Assembly (NCBI GenBank): GCA_964507395.1
Contig: CAZDQE010000034.1
Coordinates: 1-23,423, forward strand
DNA from: SIG575 sp964507395
GTDB lineage: Bacteria; Bacillota; Clostridia; Oscillospirales; Acutalibacteraceae
DNA: 23,423 bases
Direction of reading: 5' to 3'
Positions 7,278 through 15,391 of the stretch are shown one piece after another. The position numbers and the translations under genes were made by a program. Each line of letters starts with the position of its first letter. Position 1 is the first letter of the stretch. Below the pieces are notes generated by a model. The model made no database searches and was not told the origin of the DNA. It saw only the letters and a program-made list of their open reading frames with translations.

Positions 7278-8007
7278 TTACGTCCAGAACATAGAGAGGA
7301 TTGACTTTTTCTCCGCCAATTTCAATTACAAAGTGAAGGTGAGGGCCCGTTGACCTGCCTGTCGAACCTACAAGTGCAATTGTTTCTCCTGCTCTTACAA
7401 CCATTCCTTCTTCGGCAACAATTTCCGAACAGTGCAGATATCGGGTTACAAGTCCGTCTGAGTGAGTAAGTTCAATATAATTTCCGCTTGTATCATCATA
7501 ATCAACACGGGAAACAGTTCCGTAGTATGCAGCCTTTATTTTTTCACCTTCGTCTGCGGCAATGTCAATGCCTGAATGAAAGGAAAAAACGTCAGTAACA
7601 GGATTTATTCTGTAGCCGAAGGGCGAAGAAATTGTACCGCTGACAGGTACGCATATTTCGCTTGAAATGTAGTAGGGAGAAAATGATGTTCCCGTTTGTG
7701 CAGAGAAAACAGATATATCGTCACCGCCCTGAGGAAGAGTTGCATAGCTTTTTATTTTTGCCCAGACCTCCGTAACGGTCATGTCATTTTTCATAATCTG
7801 AGTGTAGCTTTCTTTAAGCAGCTCAAAGTTATTGGGGGAAACTTTCTTTACGGCAAAAAGGCCTCCTATGAGTAAAGCTGTAACAACAAACTGTACAAAG
7901 ATAATGTGGGTGAAATAGTCTTTTTTCTTTTCATTTTCTTTTTTCTTCCTTCTGCGGAAGTCAGCGTTGGTAACATTAATAATTTCTTTTTCACTTGTTT
8001 CAGACAT
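7261..8007 (-). CDS. M23/LytM-domain membrane protein, SpoIVFA-like
   Basis: This 248-residue protein has a charged cytoplasmic N-terminus (FRRRKKKENEKKK, 17-29), one membrane helix (about 33-53), a linker, and an extracytoplasmic M23 domain (about 118-240). The LytM ligands look intact: His144 and Asp148 in HSGID, His192 in RYLH, and His223/His225 in GPHLHF. In Bacillus, SpoIVFA holds SpoIVFB inactive and its LytM domain is degenerate. Here the domain may still cut peptidoglycan, so a SpoIIQ-like role is an alternative. The neighbouring SpoIVFB-like gene favours SpoIVFA. Start ATG 8007 follows GGAGGTG with 5 bases between; an in-frame ATG at 8037 lies inside the hairpin and is unlikely. The ribosome binding site is buried in that hairpin (8009-8048). 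Confidence 0.8.
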   Translation of the reverse strand: MSETSEKEIINVTNADFRRRKKKENEKKKDYFTHIIFVQFVVTALLIGGLFAVKKVSPNNFELLKESYTQIMKNDMTVTEVWAKIKSYATLPQGGDDISVFSAQTGTSFSPYYISSEICVPVSGTISSPFGYRINPVTDVFSFHSGIDIAADEGEKIKAAYYGTVSRVDYDDTSGNYIELTHSDGLVTRYLHCSEIVAEEGMVVRAGETIALVGSTGRSTGPHLHFVIEIGGEKVNPLYVLDVNDNKI

Positions 8008-8008
8008 G

Positions 8009-8048
8009 AAAACACCTCCATGCAAAATTTTATGCATGAAGGTGTTTT
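8009..8048 (-). promoter_or_regulatory. Hairpin sequestering the ribosome binding site of the SpoIVFA-like gene
   Basis: The minus-strand transcript can fold a 16-pair stem: 8048-8040 with 8009-8017, one U-G wobble (8039/8018), and 8038-8033 with 8024-8019, around an 8-nt loop. The right arm contains the GGAGGTG site (8013-8019), and the start codon begins one base after the stem. The single imperfect position pairs as U-G in the minus-strand RNA but would be C-A in plus-strand RNA, which fits function in this orientation. It begins just after the upstream stop. It may attenuate transcription (a short U run follows), block translation, or both. Confidence 0.65.
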
Positions 8049-8049
8049 T

Positions 8050-8703
8050 TTATTCTGTTATTTCGTCCTCTTCTTCTCCGTCTTCACCCGGAACATAAGG
8101 AATTTCGGCAATAACTTCAAATTTCCTGCCTCTTGTCCAGATTCCCGGAGTGATTCTTACCGCGAAACCGCATCCGCCGGGCATAATCCACTCATGCATA
8201 GGAGCCTCGGGAATTCCGAAAGCAGAAAGCAGATACATGATAACTCCGCCATGAGTGAAAATTGCTGTTTTCGTCGTGCCTGTCTTTAAAAGACCGTCAA
8301 CGATTTTTATGAAGCAATTTGCCACTCTGTTTGCAAAAGCATCGTTACTCTCGCCAAAAGGCGGTTCAACGCCCTGTTCGCCCGAAAGCCAGCGTGCGAA
8401 AAGCTCATTTTCTTTAAGCTCTTCTGCTGTTTTTCCCTCATATTCACCGAAATTATATTCGATAAGGTCGTTTATAACAATTGCCTGCTTATCGGGGTGA
8501 ATGAGCTCAGCAGTTTTTCTGCATCTTTTAAGCGGGCTTGTGAAAACAGCTTGGACATCGGGATAGTCATAATCCTTTTTCATCTGCTCGATCTGCTTTA
8601 TGCCGTCGTCACTCAGCTCAACATCAGTATGACCGATGTATTTTCCCTCAAGATTTGAGTCGGTAAGACCGTTTCTGTAAAAATAAATATAATATGATTT
8701 CAT
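8050..8703 (-). CDS. Histidine-phosphatase-superfamily protein lacking the catalytic His
   Basis: This 217-residue protein has the fold and spacing of phosphoglycerate-mutase-like phosphatases. The expected RHG motif reads RNG (residues 10-12); the codon at 8671-8673 is AAC. Other pocket residues are kept: Arg60 in SPLKR, Glu82 and the FGEYEG turn (85-90), and His151 in THGG. In this superfamily the first His is phosphorylated during catalysis, so normal activity is doubtful; a binding or regulatory role, or an unusual mechanism, is possible. The C-terminus is acidic (GEDGEEEDEITE, 206-217). It lies 9 bp after glgA, whose end supplies the AAAGGA site, so it belongs to the glycogen operon transcript. 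Sequencing error is the simplest alternative. The substrate is unknown. Confidence 0.8.
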   Translation of the reverse strand: MKSYYIYFYRNGLTDSNLEGKYIGHTDVELSDDGIKQIEQMKKDYDYPDVQAVFTSPLKRCRKTAELIHPDKQAIVINDLIEYNFGEYEGKTAEELKENELFARWLSGEQGVEPPFGESNDAFANRVANCFIKIVDGLLKTGTTKTAIFTHGGVIMYLLSAFGIPEAPMHEWIMPGGCGFAVRITPGIWTRGRKFEVIAEIPYVPGEDGEEEDEITE

Positions 8704-8712
8704 CTGTATTTT

Positions 8713-10140
8713 TTATCCTTTGATAAGTGCGTTATAAAGTCTGATATAATCGTTTGCAGACTTCTTCCAGCTATTGTCACATTCCATAGCACGTTTCACA
8801 AGCGTTTTCCAGCCCTCAGGATTTCTGTATCCTTCAAGAGCACGGCGGATCGTGTACATCATATCGTGAGCATTGTAGCTTGCGAAGGTGAAGCCGTTAC
8901 CCTCGTTGTCACCGCTGTCTGAAATTGAGTCCTTAAGACCGCCGGTTTCTCTGACGATGGGAATTGAACCATAGCGAAGAGCAACCATCTGTGACAGACC
9001 GCATGGTTCACTCTTTGACGGCATAAGGAAGAGATCGGTACCTGCATAAATTTTCTTTGCAAGGTCGGGAATAAAGCCGAGTGTAAGGCCAACCTTGTCA
9101 GGATATTTTTCTGCAAGATATTTGAAGAAGTTTTCATACTGCCAGTCACCTGAGCCGAGAACTACAAGCTGCATATCCTCTGTGCAGAGAAGCTCTTCCA
9201 TAACTGTTTTAACAAGGTCAAGACCTTTGTGGTCAACAAGACGTGAAACAATACCCATAAGAGGAACGTCTGCACGCTGAGGAAGTCCGAAGTGTTCCTG
9301 TAATTTCTGCTTGTTAACTGCTTTCTTTGAAAAATCTTCTGCAGAGAAATTCTCATAAATGTTATTGTCGGTTTCAGGGTCATAAAGAACTGTGTCAATG
9401 CCGTTGAGAATACCGCTGAGCTTGAACTGCTTATCACGGAGAATTCCGTCAAGTCCGTGGCTGAACCAGGGGTCAAGAATTTCTTCTGAATAAGTGGGGC
9501 TTACGGTTGTAACTGCGTTTGCACATTCAATTGCGCCTTTCATGAAGTTTACGTCTCCGTCGTAGTCGAGAATTCCTGCGTGTTCATCGCCGATTCCTAC
9601 CACGTCAGCAAGAAGCTCTCTGCCGTAAACACCCTGATATGCAATGTTGTGGATTGTGAAAATCGTTTTGATGTTTTCATATCCCGGTCTGTTTGCATAG
9701 AAAAGTGAATAGTAAACGGGAGTGAGCGCAGACTGCCAGTCGTTACAGTGGATTATGTCAGGCTTTAAACCGATATGCGGAAGCATTTCGAGAACTGCAC
9801 GGGCAAAGAATGCGTATCTTTCTGCGTCATCGTAGTGACCGTAAATTCCGCCGTCACGTTTAAAATAATACTGATTATCAAGAAGATAATAGATAACACC
9901 GTCAACATTTGCCTCGAAAACTCCGCAGTACTGTCTTCTCCATGCAACAGGAACAGAGAAGCTTGTTACAAAACGGAGATTATTTTTAAGTTCTTCCTTG
10001 ATCGACGAATACATGGGGAGCACAACACGGCAACCGATAAGTCTTTTTCTCAGAGCCTTGGGTAATGAGCCCGCAACGTCTGCAAGACCGCCTGATGCGA
10101 TATAGGGGAGTGCTTCACTTGCAACATATAATACTTTCAT
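8713..10140 (-). CDS. glgA: Glycogen synthase (ADP-glucose type, GT5)
   Basis: This 475-residue enzyme transfers glucose from ADP-glucose to the non-reducing end of alpha-1,4-glucan in the cytoplasm. The N-terminal Rossmann domain begins KVLYVASEALPY and carries SGGLADV (16-22). The C-terminal domain has VSRL..HKG (Arg300, Lys305) and SEPCGL with the conserved Glu378, matching Escherichia coli GlgA Glu377. Length is normal. The usual KTGGL motif reads ASGGL: Ala15 stands where E. coli Lys15 contacts the donor. I believe this occurs in a clostridial clade but cannot check it here. It is separated from glgB, glgC and glgD by two glycosidase genes but is on the same strand, 4 bp after the rhamnosidase, whose end contains its AAAGG ribosome binding site. 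Confidence 0.95.
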   Translation of the reverse strand: MKVLYVASEALPYIASGGLADVAGSLPKALRKRLIGCRVVLPMYSSIKEELKNNLRFVTSFSVPVAWRRQYCGVFEANVDGVIYYLLDNQYYFKRDGGIYGHYDDAERYAFFARAVLEMLPHIGLKPDIIHCNDWQSALTPVYYSLFYANRPGYENIKTIFTIHNIAYQGVYGRELLADVVGIGDEHAGILDYDGDVNFMKGAIECANAVTTVSPTYSEEILDPWFSHGLDGILRDKQFKLSGILNGIDTVLYDPETDNNIYENFSAEDFSKKAVNKQKLQEHFGLPQRADVPLMGIVSRLVDHKGLDLVKTVMEELLCTEDMQLVVLGSGDWQYENFFKYLAEKYPDKVGLTLGFIPDLAKKIYAGTDLFLMPSKSEPCGLSQMVALRYGSIPIVRETGGLKDSISDSGDNEGNGFTFASYNAHDMMYTIRRALEGYRNPEGWKTLVKRAMECDNSWKKSANDYIRLYNALIKG

Positions 10141-10144
10141 TTTA

Positions 10145-12502
10145 TTATTTAACCACCTTTCTGATTATGTATTTGTCCATTTTAACAGGTGTTACGTGAA
10201 TACCGTCAATATTTTGCTTTTCTGAAACAAATTTATAACCCTTGGGAAGAATAATTTTGCCCTTTGAATTTTCGGGAGCGGTAACATGAAGAATGATGTC
10301 ATCGCCATTTCTTTCCCATTTCACTTCAACACGACCTGCTACAGTATCGTAGTGAGCCTTGGCAAAGCTCAGTCTTTCTATGAAGTAAGGATGAACATGG
10401 TATTCATTCACATCGCGTCTTAAGGGATTGATTTCAAGACCTGCAATTCTCTTGATGAAGAAATTGCTGATATCACCGAAGAAGTGATGATTAAGGGAAT
10501 TCTGCTGATAGTCAAAATAGTTTTCCCACAGTGCAGTTGCACCGAATTTAACAACGGGATAAACGTAAGACGGATAGTCAGGGCGAGTAATCATGTTCAG
10601 CGCAAGCTCGGTTTCGCCTGCCTGAGCCAGAACGTGGAATATGACTCTGTTGCCAAGATATCCGCAATCGTAGTGACCGTCATTTTCTTCGATGAATTCA
10701 AGAAGTCTTTTAACCGCTTCAGGTTTTTCAGCTTCCTCAAAAACATTGTAGAAAATGCACATCGCCTGTGCGGTCTGACAGTTACCGAGAGCTGTCATTG
10801 TTGAATAATCAATATACTGTTCACGGAGATTTTTGCGTGTTTCATCGTAAATGCCTTTTGCAAAATTCTGCTGCAGAGTCATTCCGACTTCGCCGAAAAG
10901 GTAAGCAGCTTTTTCGCAGATAGACATTACCATAATGCTGTCTGTCAGTTCAAGGGGAGCAACGTAATCTCCCGCACCTCTGCCTGTAGGACACCAGTCA
11001 CCGAGACCCCACTCGAAAAGTCCGTTTTCACTCCGTCTTGTTGTAAGGTAGTCAAGGTATCTTAAAATTCCGTGGGCACTTTCTTTTATTATTTCCTTAT
11101 CACCGCGGTAGATGTATGTGTAATAGGGGATATAAACAATAACTCTGTCCCATGCAGGACCGTTGCCCCATTGATAGCCCCAGCCTGCTGTGGGGACGAT
11201 ACCGGGAAGCTCACCGCGTTTGTTGAGAGCTTTGCAAATATTTCTTTCCCACTCTTTGAAGCTCTTTTCTGCGGCAAAATTCATAGTCATGTATTCTGCC
11301 GAATAAGAAGCATCGCCTGTCCAGCCGTTTTTCTCGCGGTGAGGACAGTCCGTGGGGAAGTAGTAGAAGTTTGACTTTGCCGAGCGTACAGCCATTTCCT
11401 GAAGGAAATTTATCATTTCGTCAGAACATTCAAAAGAACCTCTGTCTTCAAAATTCGAGTTCATTTCAAGGAATGTTACAAGCTCTTCCGTAGCCTGTTC
11501 TTCTGTAATGCCGCTTACATGACAGTACTGACAGCCGTGATATGTGAAAGACGGAATAAATTCTTCAATTCCTTCTCCTTTGCAGATGTAAACGTCTCTC
11601 TGTGCGTAGCCTGTAGGATAAAATGAGCCTACGTTGTCACACTGTGATGTTCCGTCCTCATTCAAAAATTCAATGGCTTGAAGAATAACTCTCTGACCTT
11701 TTTCACCTTTGATGCGAAGCTTGAAAACACCTGCGGTATTTACTCCGAAATCATAAAGATAACCTTCGGTATCGCCGAAAAATGTTTGGTAGTCAACTGA
11801 GCTTACAAGCGGAGTTTTTTCGGCATCACTGAGTCTGTCATCGCAACTGTTCTTCTGGAAAACGAGAAGATTTTCCCTGATGCTGACGGCTTTTATTTCC
11901 CTCTGTACACGGATAGGCTCCGCTTCACATATTCTGCATTCGCCTCTGGGGATTTCAGCGAGGAACGCATTTTTCCATTCAGAATCGTCAAAGCCTTTGT
12001 CGCACCAACCGAGTATTTCTTTGTTTGCATCGTAGAAACAACCGCATCTTAAATCGTCGAAGAAAACAGGAGACGGTGCACATTTCCAGCTTTCATCTGT
12101 GTCAAAGAGTTTGCCGTCAAGATTGAGTCTCAGTGCAAGCTTGGGAGCGGAACGAAAGCGTGCAATATGAAAATCCCATACACCGCCGCCGGGGCAGTTC
12201 TGCATACCGTTGCCGAGAATTGCGCCGATAACATTTTCTCCCTCTGTGAGCAAATCGGTTACATCGTATTTGTCGAAGTAAACCATGTCGTCAGAGTTTG
12301 AAATATATGGAGCAAGGTAGCCCTTTGTGATTTCCTTACCGTTTATAAAAAGCCTGTAAAAGCCAAGACCGCTGACGGTGATTTCTGCTTTTTTCACCTT
12401 TTTGTCAAGGTTATATGTTTTTCTGAGATAGGGGGCGGGAATATGCTTTTCGTACGTGCCGTATTCTCTGTCCGCCGCAATAAATTTAGGATATTCTGTC
12501 AT
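10145..12502 (-). CDS. GH78 alpha-L-rhamnosidase inside the glycogen operon
   Basis: This 785-residue enzyme should hydrolyse terminal alpha-L-rhamnose from oligosaccharides or glycosides. An N-terminal beta domain (about 1-190) precedes a second beta domain and the (alpha/alpha)6 barrel. The acid region reads DCPHREKNGWTGD (about nt 11311-11349), with Asp, Glu and Asp at relative positions 0, 5 and 12, as in Bacillus RhaB 567/572/579. A conserved GLGDWCPTG lies near nt 10980-11010, and the general base Glu is in GATALWENY near nt 10525-10550. There is no signal peptide, so it is probably cytoplasmic. A GAGG site overlaps the GH35 stop, 11 bp upstream. The second GH78 gene of the window (20740-22866) is diverged, suggesting different aglycone preference. 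The host glycan is unknown. Confidence 0.88.
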   Translation of the reverse strand: MTEYPKFIAADREYGTYEKHIPAPYLRKTYNLDKKVKKAEITVSGLGFYRLFINGKEITKGYLAPYISNSDDMVYFDKYDVTDLLTEGENVIGAILGNGMQNCPGGGVWDFHIARFRSAPKLALRLNLDGKLFDTDESWKCAPSPVFFDDLRCGCFYDANKEILGWCDKGFDDSEWKNAFLAEIPRGECRICEAEPIRVQREIKAVSIRENLLVFQKNSCDDRLSDAEKTPLVSSVDYQTFFGDTEGYLYDFGVNTAGVFKLRIKGEKGQRVILQAIEFLNEDGTSQCDNVGSFYPTGYAQRDVYICKGEGIEEFIPSFTYHGCQYCHVSGITEEQATEELVTFLEMNSNFEDRGSFECSDEMINFLQEMAVRSAKSNFYYFPTDCPHREKNGWTGDASYSAEYMTMNFAAEKSFKEWERNICKALNKRGELPGIVPTAGWGYQWGNGPAWDRVIVYIPYYTYIYRGDKEIIKESAHGILRYLDYLTTRRSENGLFEWGLGDWCPTGRGAGDYVAPLELTDSIMVMSICEKAAYLFGEVGMTLQQNFAKGIYDETRKNLREQYIDYSTMTALGNCQTAQAMCIFYNVFEEAEKPEAVKRLLEFIEENDGHYDCGYLGNRVIFHVLAQAGETELALNMITRPDYPSYVYPVVKFGATALWENYFDYQQNSLNHHFFGDISNFFIKRIAGLEINPLRRDVNEYHVHPYFIERLSFAKAHYDTVAGRVEVKWERNGDDIILHVTAPENSKGKIILPKGYKFVSEKQNIDGIHVTPVKMDKYIIRKVVK

Positions 12503-12513
12503 TATTTTTTACC

Positions 12514-14274
12514 TCATAATTCAGGTTTGTCTGTGAATGTGACGAAAGGCTCTGTTACCTTGTCGCTTTCAAAAACTTCGATGATATTTTCACCTTTTTT
12601 AAGCAGAGGAGCAGGAACATAGAGCGTTTTCTGAGGTCCTGCGGAATTGTAGAATCTGCCGATATTGAAGCCGTTGATTTTGATAAAGCCTTTTTCAAAG
12701 CCGTCAGGACGGATAAAAGTATCGCAAACCTCATCTACATTCAGTATCCCTTTGAAGAAACCGGGAACACTCATCTTTTCACCATATTCGAGATTTGAAA
12801 TATCATCAAATGTGAGAGGGTAAATATCCCATCCGAAATGAGCACGAAGATTAAGCCTTGCCTCGCCGATAATACCTTTGAATTCACGCTGAATTTCAAC
12901 ACCGTAATTGACTCTGCCCATGTTTTCCACAAGCACATCAATGTGAAGTGTTTCGCCGTCTTTGATTTTTACGGGGAATTTATCGTTATCAGGTCTGCTT
13001 CTTTCTGTTTTACCCATGTATTTTCCGTCAAAGAAGACGAGAGCTCTGTCACGTATCTCGTCAAACTTCAGTTGGAGATTATCGTCATCGTAAAGAGGCC
13101 CTTTAATCTCAGTGGAATAAAGGATGTAACCGAAATCCTGCCCCACTTCTTCCATTGTTTTCGGAGCGACACTTCTGATTTTTTGAGAAAGGTTGTCGAG
13201 GTTTGAGAAAAGGGGAGCAAAGGAAGTCATTTCAAGCTTTCCGTATGCTTTCTTCTTTGTGTCGGAAACATCAAGAGAGATTTTTTCTCCCGTAAATTTT
13301 TCTACGGCTTTTTTGACTGCGAAATATTTTTCGGTCATGTCACCTGCTTCGCTAAGCGGTGCATCATAATCGTAGCTTGTGACGGTTGGCTCGTATGCTC
13401 CGTCATAGCAGTTTGCGCCGTTTGAAAAGCCGAAGTTTGTGCCTCCGTGGAACATATAGAAGTTGACGCTTGCACCAAGCTCAAGCATCCTCTCAAAGTC
13501 AGAAACTGTTGAAGAAGAATCTCTCTCGTGGTGTTTGTCGTACCAGTGGTCAAACCAACCGTTCCAGAATTCGCAGCACATCATAGGCTGATTCGGTTTG
13601 AATTCTTTAAGCTTCTTAAAGTTTTCATCGGGATGTGAGCCGAAGTTTGCAGTAGCTAAATATTCATCAAGAGTACCGCCTGTGAACATCATGTCGCAGG
13701 GGCCGTCAGATGTGAAGAAGAAGCAGTCAAGGTCACACTTTTTGTAAATGTCAACAATTGCCTTGAGGTATTCCTTGTCATCGCCGTAGCTTCCGTATTC
13801 GTTCTCAATCTGTACTGCGATAACGTTGCCGCCGTTTGATGCAAGGTGAGGTCTTATCTGCTCAAAGAAAGCTTTGTAATATCTTTCAACCTTTTCAAGG
13901 AAGAGAGGGTCATTACATCTCAGGTGCATTCCTTTGCAGTTCAGGAGCCATGAGGGGAGTCCGCCCATTTCCCATTCAGCACAGATGTAGGGGCCGGGTC
14001 TTAAAATAACATTAAGACCTAAGTCAGCGGCAGTCTGAATAAATTTTGAAACATTCAGATTTCCGCTGAAATCAAATTCCCCTTCTTTTCTCTCATGGTA
14101 GTTCCATGGAGAATAAGTTTCAACTGTGTTGAAACCGCAGTTTTTAAGCTTTTTCAGACGGTCTTCCCAGTATTCTTCCACGACTCTGAAATAGTGAATA
14201 GTACCTGAAAGGATGGTGATTTTCTCACCATCCAACAGGAAGTTATTGTTGTCGTAGGATAATTTCTTTGCCAT
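12514..14274 (-). CDS. GH35 beta-galactosidase inside the glycogen operon
   Basis: This 586-residue enzyme should release terminal beta-galactose. The TIM barrel occupies about residues 1-325, with RPGPYICAEWEMGGLP (92-107), acid/base Glu159 in QIENEYGSYG, nucleophile Glu235 in CCEFWNGWFDHW, and FHGGTNFGF further on. Two beta-sandwich domains complete the chain, which ends with GFNIGRFYNSAGPQ and LLKKGENIIEVFE motifs typical of bacterial GH35. There is no signal peptide, so it probably acts on imported oligosaccharides. The ATG at 14274 lies one base after the glgD stop (TGA-T-ATG), with a weak and distant AAAGGA, so its translation is probably coupled to glgD. That spacing makes membership of the glycogen operon nearly certain. 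Confidence 0.93.
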   Translation of the reverse strand: MAKKLSYDNNNFLLDGEKITILSGTIHYFRVVEEYWEDRLKKLKNCGFNTVETYSPWNYHERKEGEFDFSGNLNVSKFIQTAADLGLNVILRPGPYICAEWEMGGLPSWLLNCKGMHLRCNDPLFLEKVERYYKAFFEQIRPHLASNGGNVIAVQIENEYGSYGDDKEYLKAIVDIYKKCDLDCFFFTSDGPCDMMFTGGTLDEYLATANFGSHPDENFKKLKEFKPNQPMMCCEFWNGWFDHWYDKHHERDSSSTVSDFERMLELGASVNFYMFHGGTNFGFSNGANCYDGAYEPTVTSYDYDAPLSEAGDMTEKYFAVKKAVEKFTGEKISLDVSDTKKKAYGKLEMTSFAPLFSNLDNLSQKIRSVAPKTMEEVGQDFGYILYSTEIKGPLYDDDNLQLKFDEIRDRALVFFDGKYMGKTERSRPDNDKFPVKIKDGETLHIDVLVENMGRVNYGVEIQREFKGIIGEARLNLRAHFGWDIYPLTFDDISNLEYGEKMSVPGFFKGILNVDEVCDTFIRPDGFEKGFIKINGFNIGRFYNSAGPQKTLYVPAPLLKKGENIIEVFESDKVTEPFVTFTDKPEL

Positions 14275-14275
14275 A

Positions 14276-15391
14276 TCAGATTACAATATCCTTTCCGATA
14301 TAAACGGGATATGTGGATGCTCCTGCAAGCTTTTTGCCGGGTCTGAGTACAACAAGCTTGTCAGCGATTACGTTTTCAATGTTAGCACCTTCACTGATGT
14401 ATGAATCCTGCATTACGATGCAGTTTTTGACAACTGCACCTTTTGCGATACGAGCACCGCGGAAGATGATTGAGTTTTCAACCTCGCCGTCGATAACGCA
14501 GCCGTCAGCAATAAGTGAATTCTTAACATTTGATTCAAGACCGTAAATTGCAGGCATATCATCACGTACTTTTGTGTAAACAGGATACTCTTTGTTGAAG
14601 AGGGATTTCATGTTTTCGGGTTTCAAGAGCATACGGCTGATATCGAAATAACTCTGAAGAGAGTCGATAGTTTCAAAGAAGCCCTCAGCCTCAAGACCGT
14701 ATATTTTAAGCTTGTTTACATTCTTGAGGAAAACATCCTTTTCAAGTGAACGGAGATTAAGACTCTTAGCCTCCGCAATCAGCTTTTCAAGAAGAGCTTT
14801 TCTCATAAGGATGATATTTCCCGAATAACATCCTTCGCCTTCAGCATCGTCATGAACCGTGATACCTGTAATACGGCTGTCATCGTTGAGATTGAAGCAC
14901 ATCATATTGGGAAGCCTGGGAATTTTGCCGTTTTTATAGATGATAGAAATATCAGCATTCTTTTCATCGTGGAACTTCATCAGCTTTTTCATGCTGATGT
15001 TGTAAACCACGTTACAGTCAGAAAGGATGACATATTCTTCTTTTGAATACTGGAGGAATTTTGAAATGCCTTCAAGAGCACTGATTTTTCCTTTATAAAC
15101 CCCTGACTGAGCCTCATGGAAAGGAGGAAGGATAAACATACCTTCTCTTTTCCTTGAAAGGTCCCAGGGTTTACCTGTTCCGAGGTGGTCCATAAGTGAC
15201 TGATAGTTTGATTTTGTAATAATACCAACCTTTGAAATTCCGCTGTTCACCATTGATGAAAGAGGGAAGTCAATAAGGCGGTAACGTGAGCAGAAGGGAA
15301 CGGAGCCCATTGCACGAAGTGACGTGATTTCGCTCAGAGCTGAGTCATAAGCGTTTGAAAAAATTATACCGAGTACGTTATTGGCTCTCAT
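14276..15391 (-). CDS. glgD: GlgD, catalytically degenerate ADP-glucose pyrophosphorylase partner subunit
   Basis: This 371-residue protein is the paralogue that pairs with GlgC in Firmicutes. The nucleotide-binding segment that reads LAGGQGSRL in GlgC is here GIIFSNAYDSALSEITSL, so the catalytic loop is gone, while SRYRLIDFPLSSMVNSGI (34-51) and the C-terminal left-handed beta-helix repeats (about 280-370) remain. In Geobacillus, GlgD raises activity of GlgC in a mixed complex. It is therefore a normal GlgD and not a decayed gene. The start codon overlaps the glgC stop (TAATG), and GGAGG lies 9-10 bases upstream inside the end of glgC, which points to coupled, roughly equal synthesis of the two subunits. 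Confidence 0.93.
   Translation of the reverse strand: MRANNVLGIIFSNAYDSALSEITSLRAMGSVPFCSRYRLIDFPLSSMVNSGISKVGIITKSNYQSLMDHLGTGKPWDLSRKREGMFILPPFHEAQSGVYKGKISALEGISKFLQYSKEEYVILSDCNVVYNISMKKLMKFHDEKNADISIIYKNGKIPRLPNMMCFNLNDDSRITGITVHDDAEGEGCYSGNIILMRKALLEKLIAEAKSLNLRSLEKDVFLKNVNKLKIYGLEAEGFFETIDSLQSYFDISRMLLKPENMKSLFNKEYPVYTKVRDDMPAIYGLESNVKNSLIADGCVIDGEVENSIIFRGARIAKGAVVKNCIVMQDSYISEGANIENVIADKLVVLRPGKKLAGASTYPVYIGKDIVI

Noticed and set aside
14276..15391. GlgD as a decayed glgC pseudogene
   Set aside because: The missing GGxGxRL loop is a known property of GlgD proteins. The frame is full length and translation is coupled to glgC.
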